Assembly (NCBI GenBank): GCA_025738555.1
Contig: JAOVFP010000007.1
Location: 4,092,001 to 4,156,000, forward strand
Direction: 5' to 3'
Origin: Cyathus striatus
Lineage: Eukaryota; Basidiomycota; Agaricomycetes; Agaricales; Nidulariaceae
Length of the DNA stretch: 64,000 bases
Of the stretch, positions 45,578 through 56,001 are shown in pieces. The notes below the pieces were generated by a model. That model was not told the origin of the DNA. It did not search any database and saw only the letters and a list, made by a program, of their open reading frames with translations. The number at the start of each line of letters is the position of its first letter. Within the stretch, counting starts at the first letter, position 1. The position numbers were made by a program, and so were the translations under genes.

Positions 45578-46330
45578 CCTGTGAGTTCCTCATCATTTAA
45601 TGCATCTTTATCAAGTGCATTATCATTGTCTGAGTCCGTAGCTGCAACATCTTCCTTTTCCCAATCCACTCTCATGCTGTCCCACATCACTGGCGGCTCC
45701 TCAACTGAAATATTTGCATGCAATGGATTTGCAGAATGCACACTTGCATTGCTTGATGCTTCGGAAGGGGCTGGAGATGCCTGAGAGTGAGAGTTGTTCC
45801 GCAGACCAAGTAAATTGGTTCTTTGTTTCTTTGGTGGACGACCTCGAGGTTTACTCATGACAATAGCAATGTCGGAAGAGTTCCTGTTACCCAGTACTTG
45901 GCATACTTATTCTCTCGGTGAATGATAGTAAATATATCTTGCCGTTCACACAATGTCCTTGATAGCAAATATAACTTAGCCACTGTTACTTATATGTGTT
46001 TGTCAGCGTTGATGAAGACTGGAAGTTGACTTTTATTTGATTTTTTACTCCACACCCACTGCACCTGCACATCTAAAACTATTTTATTAGTATATACATA
46101 ACAAACGGAAGTGTTTGGTGGTTTATTTGAGAATTATACTAATTATTTACATGTGGCCAAATTTTTCGGGCAAAAAAATCTTATTTTCTAATTTTAGAAG
46201 GAACCGCTCATAGAAATCTCATGAAACTGGTACCGTCTGAAAGCTATTTGAAGACTCTTTCAATCCCAAAGAAGTCCGAGGCAATAAAAAATCGTTCATT
46301 TTTTTAGATGGCTTTGATTGTCCTCAACTG

Positions 46331-48431
46331 TAGGTCGCGAATAAATTCGTCACCTAGACGCGACGTCCCGGTCTTGGCACTGGAACATCAAGAGCCGTCT
46401 TCACCACGATGACCGGATCCTGGGTCTCCAGAGGCGAGTATTTGGCCACCTCAACAGTAAAATCTTCCTTATACTCTACTGACTAAAGGACTCCAATGGC
46501 GTAACCCTCTCGTGAGACCGTGTTAAGTTTTTCATCTTCGTCGCCCTCCGCTGGAGTGGTTCGTCCAGTAAATGACCTAGGTAATAGTTGCTGGATACCA
46601 CAGGAAGGTGGATCCTTGACAGTGCGAATATTACTGCTATAAGAAACATTAGACAATTAGAATGAAGTTATGCCAGAAAAAGTACCTCAGCCTCAGGTGA
46701 CCACTCAAATGAGAAGGACATATCACCCCAGCATCCCCGGTGCAAGCTTCCGCACGGGATATGATTTGGAATCCGTCAGGTGTCAGAGGCAGACGATCTT
46801 CTAGCCGATTCGCTTCGGAAACAGGTCGCGCGAGGCATTTCGACGTGGCGGAAGGTATTCGGGAAGCGGTAGCGATGCTCCTGGAGTTTGTCGAGCTTGA
46901 CATATTGACGGCCGATGCGCGTTCGATCCCAACCATATGACCGGCTGTGGAACGATGCGGTGGAAAGGCATCGTCGACTTTACCGAACAATGAGTGATCG
47001 CCTTCTCGATGAGCAACACTGCAGAAAGCAGGCGGTCAGCCTAAATGATTAACCAGAAGGGAATAACCTACGTCGAATAGGGCGGAGCCTGACCAAGCGC
47101 TTCAAACGATGTCCCAGCACACTCATTTTCAACTGCAGCTAAATATCTGCAGACAAACGGGTAATCTGGAAGTGGAAGTGAACCATCGCTTGAGGATCTC
47201 TTTGAGGTGGTGCTCTGACGCCTTGTTTTTGTGCCCGTTACGTCGTTGGGTATGCCTTTGTGGTTGTCCTGTGTGGATGCGGGGTAGTCCTCGTCGCCGT
47301 CAATTTTTCCGCCAACTATAAAGAGCCTAAGCATCTCACTGCAGAAAATACTGTAACTAGACGTCCCATGGTCCCTCGTGTCAGCCATCATGACCAAACC
47401 TTCCTTGATCCCAACATCGGCGTCTTCCCCGCATGTCTGAATAGCAGCTGAAGAAAAGTAAATTAAGAAAAGGTTGGGACGATGTTAGAAAGGAGACACG
47501 CACCGTCGCGGTATCGAGCAACCTGAACGCCGATGGAGCGTTGACGAAGGCGTCCAGCCCTAACCTTAACGGACATCAGGCCGTGACGTGCGACGGACTT
47601 GTGTCCAGCGGATCTCGGGAGTGGTCTTATGTCCTGATGACCTGGGGAATGACCTGTAATACATCTCGGCATCACTGAAATACAACTAATGTTGAGAACT
47701 CTGTCTACCATTTCTAACCGCATCGTGACCACCTTTTATTCCATCTGCCATCGTCCTCCGAAGGTTATATCTCAGTCGTAAAAAGGCTCCGAATACCGCG
47801 CCAAAGGCAAGAAAGCAGTAAAGGAGCAAGATCGACGCGTCCCCTGATGGTGTTGAAAGCAAGTCCATTGTCGTGTGGAGTAGGTCGTCGAATTGCTGAA
47901 CAGCAGAGCTTACAGTCCAGAAAACCGTCGATTGCAGAAAGTGGCATTGCTCAGTGGCATAATCCACGATCAAAGACATCATCATTAGGCAAGATAAGAG
48001 CATCGGAGAGGAGTCGCAGTTAACCACTTGCGAGTACCGACCATCTGTAGAGGGTACCTCGCAGCTCGAAGAGACAGCGTAGAGGAGAATAGGTCACTTG
48101 AGGAAGAATTAGCAGCAGCGGAATGCAGGTCAGTAGCAGACAATAAAGAGTCATCAGAAACGAAATCCACGAGAGTGTAGAGGGTGCTGTAGGCAGGGGA
48201 GAAAGAGGATACGAAATTGCTATCGTAATTGATAGCAGTGGAGGACGGAACGTCGACCAGGACCGAAAAATCGGGAGCATCTTCGATGTCAGGCTCCAAT
48301 AAGGCCAGGTCTTCTGGGCGTCTGTGGGTGGGAGTTCCTACGAGATTGAGGGCCGCATATAGGGAGAAAGCCAGGGATCACATATTGGTCCTGCGCGTAC
48401 GGGGTAGAGGGAGAGGAGAGGTGCAAGACAC
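46331..48431 (-). pseudogene. Kinase copy A, N-terminal fragment
   Basis: Minus-strand counterpart of 53955-56001, conserved exon by exon. The recognised pieces are PLPRTRRTN, SLAFSLYAALNLVG, LLEPDIEDAPDFSVLVD, SDDSLLSATDLHSAAANSSS, VGGKIDGDEDYPASTQDN and RRVxVTNLFAT. The start codon is GTG where copy B has ATG (48429-48431), the Trp codon at 48378-48380 is TGA, and a TAG replaces Trp at 46354-46356. The gene then runs into Mariner-I at 46330; its kinase domain lies 15 kb away at 28908-30962. Together these make copy A a pseudogene independent of the transposon insertions. Confidence 0.9.
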
Positions 48432-49029
48432 AGAACCGTCTCCGGGGTAGCCGACGGGGGGTGTTGTGCTGACAATCGTTGTAGCTATAACTTCACAACG
48501 ACACTCGAACCCGAGGGTAATGGAAGACGGAGAGAGGAGAGCGGAGAGTGTAGAGTATAGAAAGGAGACAGGAGAGTGGGAGTTGAGACTCCGAAGAGTC
48601 AGCCTCTTGACGAAAAGGTCCACGGCCTTGAAGGTGTGCTGCTCGACGGTACACACAGAAGGTTGAGACGGAACACTCTTAAGAATGCTCGAAGAGACTT
48701 GAAGGGCGGAGATGTGCGGAGGGGTGTGGAGGGATTTGAGGGCGAGAGGCGAGTGAGTGGCTGACACAACGATCACAAACGACGAACACAAACAGCCAGC
48801 ACAAACGCTAGCGGTAGTAACACTATATGTGTTATGCTAAGGTGACCGTATGTCTTGTAAGACAGAGGCAGGAAGAGGGGAGGAGAGGGCCGAAGGAGAT
48901 GGAAGTCGGGAGAGAGGAGATGAGAGCCTCAGATCTCTGTGTTCATCAACTTTTGAAGACAGAGAGTGTTCCCACGACTTTCCGAATTCCGACTGTCCTC
49001 TGGCCTCTAATCATCTCCGCCTCCTACAT

Positions 49030-49990
49030 AAATATTATTATTTTGGAAATAATCAAATAACATACTCGGGCAGCAATTGTAGCAATGACATGTCTCGGTT
49101 TCTCTTTGTGAGTGCAGTAATTAATACTTGACACAGACGTTCCGGGCTTGTACAGATCCACTCGAAACCGGATGTACGTCCTCCGATGCTCGTACTTCAG
49201 CTGAAGTAGCTTTCGAGGCAAGTTCGCGGTGAAAATCGTTTGGGCAAGATATGAATTCACCCTGCGTCATCGTCTAACGCAGCAGCGTACTCCTGTAAGC
49301 CGCCTAGGCGTAGCACAGATCCATAATAGCATCCTGGCACCAGCCGTAGAGGGCATGTATACCGACACCAGTCTCTTGGCCTTCAACAAAACTTCACGAT
49401 TCACTTCGTGCAGGGTCCGTCGAACTATACTCATTTCGGAATAAGTATGAGTTCACCATGCGTCATCGTCGAACGCGGCAGCCTGCTCCTGTAAGCCGCC
49501 AGGCGAAGCACAGATCCATCATAACACCTGGGCACGAGCCGTAGAGGCTTTATTTACGATACCAGTCTCTTGACCGCCAACACAACTTCACGATCCACTT
49601 CGTCCAGGGTCCGCCGGATTACAGAGGGCGCGACTATGGTAGGTCTTCGCTGTCACCCTTCCACCTCAAACGAAAGCCCCCAAACAGATCTTCCAACTGT
49701 AGCTCGCCATCTGTCCGACGAATTGGTGCATATAGTTGGTTACCTGCGTAAAACATGGTATGAGTCCATCATCGCTCGAGTATGGCTTAACAGGGCGCGC
49801 ACTCCAGGGACACAGATAGAGACCAGTAGATTTATTGTGGCGATCGTTACCCCACAGCAAGTTTGCTTAGGGATACGTGGATACCGAGAGAAGAATCGCG
49901 CTTAGAGTTGAAATTGCCAATAAGACACGATAAGTAGTGCTATGTGACTCACGGGCTAGTCCATCTTCTCCGTTTCAAGTTTCAACTCCA
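49030..49990 (-). pseudogene. Uncharacterised gene upstream of kinase, copy A (disrupted)
   Basis: Minus-strand coding-like pieces shared with copy B: GVTIATINLLVSICVPGVRA, LEDLFGGFR, TLDEVDREVV, TANLPRKLLQLKYEHRRTYI and RFRVDLYKPGTS. I do not recognise the family and no catalytic motif is evident. A 195-bp tandem duplication (49246-49441 and 49442-49636) falls in the middle of the coding-like part and is absent from copy B, so copy A is probably broken. It lies about 600 bp upstream of the kinase start on the same strand. Confidence 0.45.
49246..49636 (+). repeat. 195-bp tandem duplication
   Basis: Two adjacent copies starting ATGAATTCACCCTGCGTCAT and ATGAGTTCACCATGCGTCAT, both with CATCGTC(T/G)AACGC, CTCTTG(G/A)CC and ATCCACTTCGTCCAGGGTCCG-like ends. 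The paralogous unit B has a single copy at 56821-57010. Confidence 0.85.
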
Positions 49991-50440
49991 TTCTCTACTG
50001 CGAGCCTGCACCCCAGACACTGGATTCGAGGCTGGTCGACTTTGACTTGCTTCGTCCCACCGCCGACTGAATTCCTCGAGCGTCGAGAATAGCGCTTGTA
50101 GCACTCGTGGCTAGCCCATCTTTAACTGCGAGCTAATGCAACGAGAAACCGGGCTTCCAGATATAATGAGACATCCATCAAGGATTCGCCAAAATTTCGC
50201 GTCGATGGAAGATGGGAGTTGGATGGGAGTTGGATGACAGTCGGGAGTCGGGACGTCAGGACCCGGACAACGTTGAAGACGCCGACGGTCACTGAACTGC
50301 ACCTGCACCGTGCCGCTCTTTTATTTGTCTGAAACCTCAAAATCAAACACCCATGGTTCCAAACACACTGATAGTCACAGTCACTTACACTGTCGATTCG
50401 ATCACGGTCACCGCTATCAGGAGCTCGCTAGGCTAGGCCT

Positions 50441-52804
50441 CACAAGACGTAACAGGCTTTTGCTACTTACACGATTGGCTTCAGGACTGCTTACCTGAAT
50501 CGGTAACAAACTTGTTCGCGCTCTTCTCAGCATCTTTCTCCTCCAGTCTCCTTGCAAGAACCCTATACAGAGACACATGAGAGTCCGGACTCTGCGTATC
50601 GCAAGACGCACTCGGACCACTCGTACCCTGCGCAGCGGATCAAGCGACCCTCTTGAGGTTGCATCAGATTTTGGCGTTTACGCTGAAGACTTGTCGTGAG
50701 TCTCGTCTATTCGTTGCCATTTTGGTTTGGGAGGAAGGGTTCCACCCGTGCACCTCGTAATCCTAGGTGTGATAGGACTTGGTCGTTCCCATCTTAATTG
50801 CTAGCATACACCCCTTCTTTTCCTCACTCCCTTCCACTCCTTTGATAAGATTCGCTAACCATCGTTCGTAGTACTCAGTCAACAAATTGACAATTCCTTT
50901 CGGATTCGTGGGGATGCAATGCGAGCAGCATTCGCATATTGTGGCTGAGCTACATTCGGCGCTGAACAAGTGAATTGATAATGGTCCCGATCACTGTACG
51001 TGGTTTCTTTTCGTTTAGGAAGTGATTACTGACGAGAGCGTTATTTCTTCCTCTCTCTCCGTTAGCTCCCGCCAACGACCCATTACACCACCATCACCGG
51101 CTTGCTAAGCTCGGCCACAGCCTTATTGTGGATATGTACCAGAGGGGGAATGAGATGGCCTAACGTCCGTTGGACCTTTCACTTCTACATCCCAGTCCTC
51201 CTGAGACGAATCAACGCATTAAAACTCGCAGAGTACGCGGGATGCTGGAGTACGTCTGGCTCGGTGGGAGAACACCATCGACTCGTGCTTCTCTGCGTTC
51301 TGTTATTGAGCCCTTGTAGAGCAGGCAAAATGCCTGCGATGCGAAACGCGATATCTCGCATGTCTGAAGACATTCCAAATACGATTACGTAATCACGCAT
51401 CACGCATCATTGATGTGCTCGTACGCATTCCGCTCGCGCTCTCTGTTCAATCACCATCCCCGCTCGCTCGTTTCAATCTTTCCTCAAAATATACTTCTTC
51501 GTACACCGTCCCGACTACACCAATCCCCTGCGACACTCAGAGTTCTCAAAATAGCTCTGACATCGGCACCGACACCAGACCCTGATGTTTGGAAAACTTG
51601 TCTCCTCGCAAACTTCAACTCATTGGACTATCTTACTGAGTTTCTTATTTATTTCTAATGTTTCATACTTTTCCTTTTACATCCTCCATCCGATATAATC
51701 ACTCTTACTTATTTTAGATTTATTGGTTTTACTAGTATATAAATCCCTGTAGTTATTCTACAGAATCCAATCAATTTTCCTTCACCTTAGAACACCCCAG
51801 ATCGGACGGACGTCTTGATCGACTCGTTTATTATTCTTTGTTTAGGTACACCCAACCGACTGATCACCCCTTCACCCTATTTCGATGGACGATTGCAGGA
51901 GTTGGAGAGTGCAGAAGGAGGATGGCGGTCCTCAGCATCATGCGTCAAGAACGATGCCAGATTTAAAGTCACTTTCGGAGAGTGTCGTTATTGATGGACG
52001 ATGAGTCTAGTCTTTGACTTCGACAGAAGGATGACGCGTAACCAACTCTTCTCGTACCTCCTCCCTCAGTCCTGCTACCATACCACCAGAAATACCAACC
52101 CGGCACGCGCGCTGAAGTTTCACCGGAATTTTCATCCACCCACCACACCCACAGAATGAGCGGAGCAAGATAAGCGGCAGACTACATGCACTGGGAGCCC
52201 ACCCACCCGTCGGTTTGCGTCTCAGCCCCCAGCAGGAGAGATCAAGCCAAGTCGGGAGGTGTGCAGTATTATCAGCCGTAGTCCTCGTAACAATCTAACT
52301 CTTTCTTGTTCTTTCAAATGGCTTCCGACACATGTATATAATAAAACGAAACAGAGACATAACACCACCGTAAAAATACAAAATAAAGAACATTCGAGTT
52401 AAAATCTAATAAGCAATGTTCGTAATCTAAGCAATGTTCCTACTATCTAAGCAATGTTCGCACAGTCCAAGCAATGTTTCAGTCCAAGAAATCAGCAATA
52501 CTCAAGAAAGCAGCAATACTGTGAAGATGGTTGACGTCGAGTACTGGAGATGCCGAAGAGAATCAGGAAGCAATACGGAAGGGGTGATACAAGAACCAGC
52601 GTGGGTTTAAGCACTATAACGCCCGGCACCTAGCACGAGATGGAGATACGAGAACCATAGAGGAGAAATCGAAGGGGTGAGAACCGATACTCAGAATACA
52701 GACGATGACGACGAATCAATTCCAGGTCCTAACGAAAGCGGTGGAAGGACCGGAGTCGGTGCAGTTGCTTGAGCACGCTTTGCACGTTCATCATCAAGAA
52801 TATC
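50441..52804. other. Region between the duplicated units, no confident gene
   Basis: An Arg-rich open stretch begins ATGAGAGTCCGG at 50577 (MRVRTLRIARRTRTTRTLRS) and runs to a GTGAGT at 50697; another open stretch at 50875-50970 reads FGFVGMQCEQHSHIVAELHS. They could not be joined in a consistent phase, so I do not call a gene. A frame at 51102-51392 has no recognisable domain. At 52200-52275 there is a diverged relative of the sequence 3' of the recombinase (about 3700-3780). Positions 52320-52540 hold repeated AAGCAATGTTC words (four copies at 52411-52487). Confidence 0.35.
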
Positions 52805-55800
52805 TTAGTATTCCTCGAAGGGTGGAGCAACTGTCTGGTGCTCAACGGCTTCCCAATCGCTGCATGAATAAACCAAATTAGCACAAGTAAGAATACAGAA
52901 TGAGAACCGTACATCGTTTCGAACATCCAATGCTCATGGATCTGCTCATAGCTGAGACGGTTCTCTACGCTCGAGTCCATCATCTACGAGATAAAGAATA
53001 TATAAGAGTAAGTATAGAACATAATGTTGAAGAAAAACTTACCCTTGTAATGAAGTCCTTTTCGGCACTAGTTAAAGACTCATCTAACCTTAGGACTCTG
53101 GACTCAGCATCTCCGGGATGGGTTTCGACATTTGCTAGGTCTACATAGGGGAATTTGCCGCATAGTAGTAGGTGTGTAATGACACCCACACTGTAAAGAT
53201 CTGCCCCGAAACTATGATACTTGCCTCTCATGACTTCAGGAGCCGCGTAGACGGACGTTCCGCATGGAATATTGACCGTCCATGGGTTGTCTTCGGCCCA
53301 CAGAAACGGGAACGTGAACGTATCCGGCTTAGCTTCCCGAACACGAGCCTGATTCTCGAGATAGGCGGTGGTCCAGGTAGAGAACTCGGACGACGATATT
53401 AGATCTTGCGAGGGAATGGCAAATTGGTGAGCCATTCCGAAGTCACCAATTGCGAGATGATTTGAGGGGGTTATAAAGATGTTCTCGGGTTTTACATCCC
53501 GATGAATGATGCGAGTGCGGTGGAGGTCCCTAAGCGCAACGATCTAAAAGCAGATTAGACAAAACCAGAATGAAAATGAGTCAAGGTGACGTACAATTTC
53601 CGCGACATAAAATATAGCCAAGTCGCGAGGAAATGTTGACACTTGCACATTGATGTCAAGCAGGGTACCGGCATATGAATGCTATCAAGCAGTCAGATCT
53701 GAACTACATTCGAAAAGTAAAAGAAAGTCTCGTACCATCACCATGAACATCTCATCCTTGTACACAAACCCCCCGAAAACCATGACAACCCAATGAGACC
53801 AACTCATTACCTTGGTCAAATCGAGTTCATTCTCAGCAAGACGGTCGTGTTTCATCCTCTTAACAGCCACAACCTTCGGCATTCGCTGATGTTCAGTAAC
53901 AACAGCGTACCGACTCACTGATCCATAGGCACCCGCGCCCAACAGCTTCTCGTAGGAGTAGGTTGCGAACAAATTCGTCACCCAGACGCGACGTCCCAGT
54001 TTCGGCATTGAAACGTGAAGAACCCTCTTTACTACAATGACGGGATCGCGGGCCTCCAGAGGCGAGTATTTAGCGACCTCAGCGGTAAAATCCTCTTTAT
54101 AATCCACTGACTGAGGGACTTCAGTAGCGTGACCTTCTTGTGAGACCGTGTGCAGTTTTTCATCTCCATTGCCCTTCGATACCGGTGGATCGGGAACCTC
54201 CGCTGGAGTGGTTCGTCCAGCAAATGACCTAGGTAATGGCGCGGGTGGTGGCTGGATACTACAGGAAGGTCCAACGAGATTCGGCACCACTAGATCGACA
54301 ACTCCAAGAAAAGCAACGCTATGGAACGAAACAAGTTCAGTCAGTGCAAGCTTAACAAAATCGAGAAGATTGAACTCACTCCACATTAGGTAGAGCAGGA
54401 CAGAGGCCATCGAATGATGTCCTAAAGGGCTCTACTGTAGCTGAATGGCTACAGGGTGGAAAGTACTCGGGAAGCGGTAGCGACGCTTCACTGGAGATTG
54501 TTGAGCTTGACGTGTTGGTGACCGGAGCGCGTTTGATCTCAACGATATCATAGCCTTCTCGACGAGCAACACTGCAAAAAGTAAACGGTCAGCCCATACG
54601 ATTAACTAGAAGGGAATAACCAACTTCGAATCGGGCGGAGCCTGACCAAGCACCTCAAACAATGGCCCAGCATGCACATTTTCAACTGCAACTAAATAAC
54701 TGCGGGAAAACGGGTAATCTAGAAGAGGAAGTGAGCCATCACTTGAGATTCTGCTTGAGGTGCTGCTCTGACGACTTGTTGTTGCGCTCGTCACCTCGTT
54801 GGGTGTACCTTTGCTGTTGTCCTGTGTGGGTGTAGAGTAGTCCTCGTCACCGTCGATTTTGCCATTAACTATGAAGAGCCTAAGCATCTCACTGCAAAAA
54901 ATAGTAACTAGGCATACCATGGGCCCTCGTGTCCCCCACCGTAACCAATCCATCCTTGATGCCAACATCGGCGTGCTCCCCGCAAGTCTGAGTAGCAGCT
55001 GAAGAAAAGTAAAGTGAGAAAGAGAGGGGATGTTATAAAGCAAGTACATACCGTCGCGGTATTGAGCAATCTGAACGCCGATGGACCGTCGACGAAGGTG
55101 TCTCTTACTATCAACAGTCCAAACTTTAACGGACGTCCGGCCATGACGTGTGACAGACTTGTGTCCAGCGGATCTCGGGAGTGGTCTGATGACTTGATGA
55201 CCTGGGGAACGACCTGTAACACATCTCAGTATCACGGAAATCCAACTAAAGTTAAGAAATCTGCTTACCGTTTCCAACCGCATAGCGACCACTTTTCCCT
55301 CCATGTGTCATCTTCCTCCGAAGGTCAGATCCCACTCGATAAAAGGCTCCTAATACCGCGCCGAAGGCAAGAAAGCGATAAAGGAGCAAGACAAGTGTGA
55401 CTGATGCGTGTCCTGATGGCATCGAAAGCAAGTTGATCGATGTGTGAAGTAAGTCTTCGGATTGCTGAATAGCAGACCTTACAATCCAGAAGGCCATTGA
55501 TTGCAGGGAGTGGTATTGCTCAGTAGCATAATCCACGATAGAAGACACCTTCATTAACCAAGATAAGAGCATCGGAGACGCATCACAGTTAATCACTTGC
55601 GAGTATCGACAACCAGTAGGGGGTACCTCGCAGCTCGAAGAGACGGTGTAAACGGAGGACAGATCGCTTGAGGAAGAATTAGCGGCGGCGGAATGCAAGT
55701 CACTAGCGGACAATAGAGAGTCATCGGAAACGAAATCCACAAAAGCGTAGAGAGAGCTGGAGACCGGGGAGATAGAGGACACGAAATTGCTATCGTAGTT

Positions 55801-56001
55801 GATAGCAATCGAGGACGGAATGTCAACCAGGACCGAAACATCGGGGGTGTCTTCAATGTCAGGCTCCAACAAGGCCAGGTCTTCCGGTCTTCTGCGAGTG
55901 GGACTTCCTACGAGATTGAGGGCAGCGTAGAGGGAGAAAGCCAGGAACCACATTTTGGCCCTGCGCGTACGGGATAGAGGTAGAGGAGAGGTGCGAGACA
56001 T
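52805..56001 (-). CDS. Membrane-anchored Ser/Thr protein kinase, copy B (intact)
   Basis: Ten exons with consistent phases: 56001-55269, 55213-55052, 54998-54918, 54868-54625, 54571-54380, 54318-53736, 53681-53595, 53543-53043, 52983-52913 and 52859-52805, giving 902 residues. The N-terminus has basic RTRRAK then a hydrophobic stretch 17-32 (signal peptide or anchor). A Ser-rich region follows, then a second hydrophobic segment about 199-220 (VTLVLLLYRFLAFGAVLGAF) and basic YRVGSDLRRK, suggesting an exposed N-terminal region and a cytosolic C-terminus. The kinase domain has GAGAYGSV (598-605), Lys in VAVKRM (624), HRDVKPEN (708-715), DFG (728-730), YAAPEV and GADLYSVGVITHLLL, so all catalytic residues are present. 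The tail IDWEAVEHQTVAPPFEEY resembles AGC or CAMK-type ends. Substrate and pathway are unknown; a sensor role is inferred from layout only. The exact start could also be the Met at residue 17. Confidence 0.87.

Larger units (their letters stand above)
31200..45858 (-). pseudogene. Transposase of Mariner-I, split by nested elements
   Basis: Minus-strand gene starting MSKPRGRPPKKQRTNLLGLR at 45858 and ending at 31200-31202. Exon 1 (45858 to about 43990) is cut by the 44090-45577 insertion: DALNDEELTG on one side, GTIIDLAQRHDNDDSDWLP on the other. The next intron (GTGAGTGCAC...) was entered at its 3' splice site by the hAT at 33423-43939. The remainder runs 33414-31200 and keeps CCMACLLSHQDNF, the Cys-rich block CAKCSPMCPF and KFHCELNPIEM. 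It aligns with Mariner-II throughout, including the shared TGA in FIN*TW. A run of 19 G lies in the coding part at 33208-33226. Confidence 0.9.
30965..46330 (-). mobile_element. Mariner-I: Tc1/mariner-like element swollen to 15.4 kb by nested insertions
   Basis: Inverted ends CAGTTGAGGACAATCAAAGC (30965) and GCTTTGATTGTCCTCAACTG (ending 46330) sit beside TA on both sides (30963-30964, 46331-46332). The outer flanks rejoin as ...GCGACC-TA-CTCATAGGAG in the kinase sense, matching GCAACCTACTCCTACGAG of copy B, which proves a single insertion into kinase copy A. The element's own length is near 3.4 kb once the hAT/Copia nest (33423-43939) and the insertion at 44090-45577 are removed. It encodes a minus-strand transposase. 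Confidence 0.94.
46333..50440 (-). repeat. Tandem-duplicated gene block, unit A
   Basis: This block (kinase N-terminal half plus the uncharacterised upstream gene and its promoter) is collinear with 53950-57720 (unit B), about 7.6 kb apart and in the same orientation. Kinase sequence at 28908-30962 belonged to unit A before Mariner-I entered. Divergence is substantial and spread over exons and introns, so the duplication is not recent. Confidence 0.9.

Noticed and set aside
48378..48791. A 137-residue minus-strand protein upstream of kinase copy A
   Set aside because: It is the untranslated leader read into the first exon and ended by the TGA in the signal-anchor codons; the equivalent region of copy B has no conserved frame upstream of the ATG.
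50577..50970. An Arg-rich two-exon gene
   Set aside because: No splice combination tried keeps the two open stretches in phase, and there is no recognisable domain.
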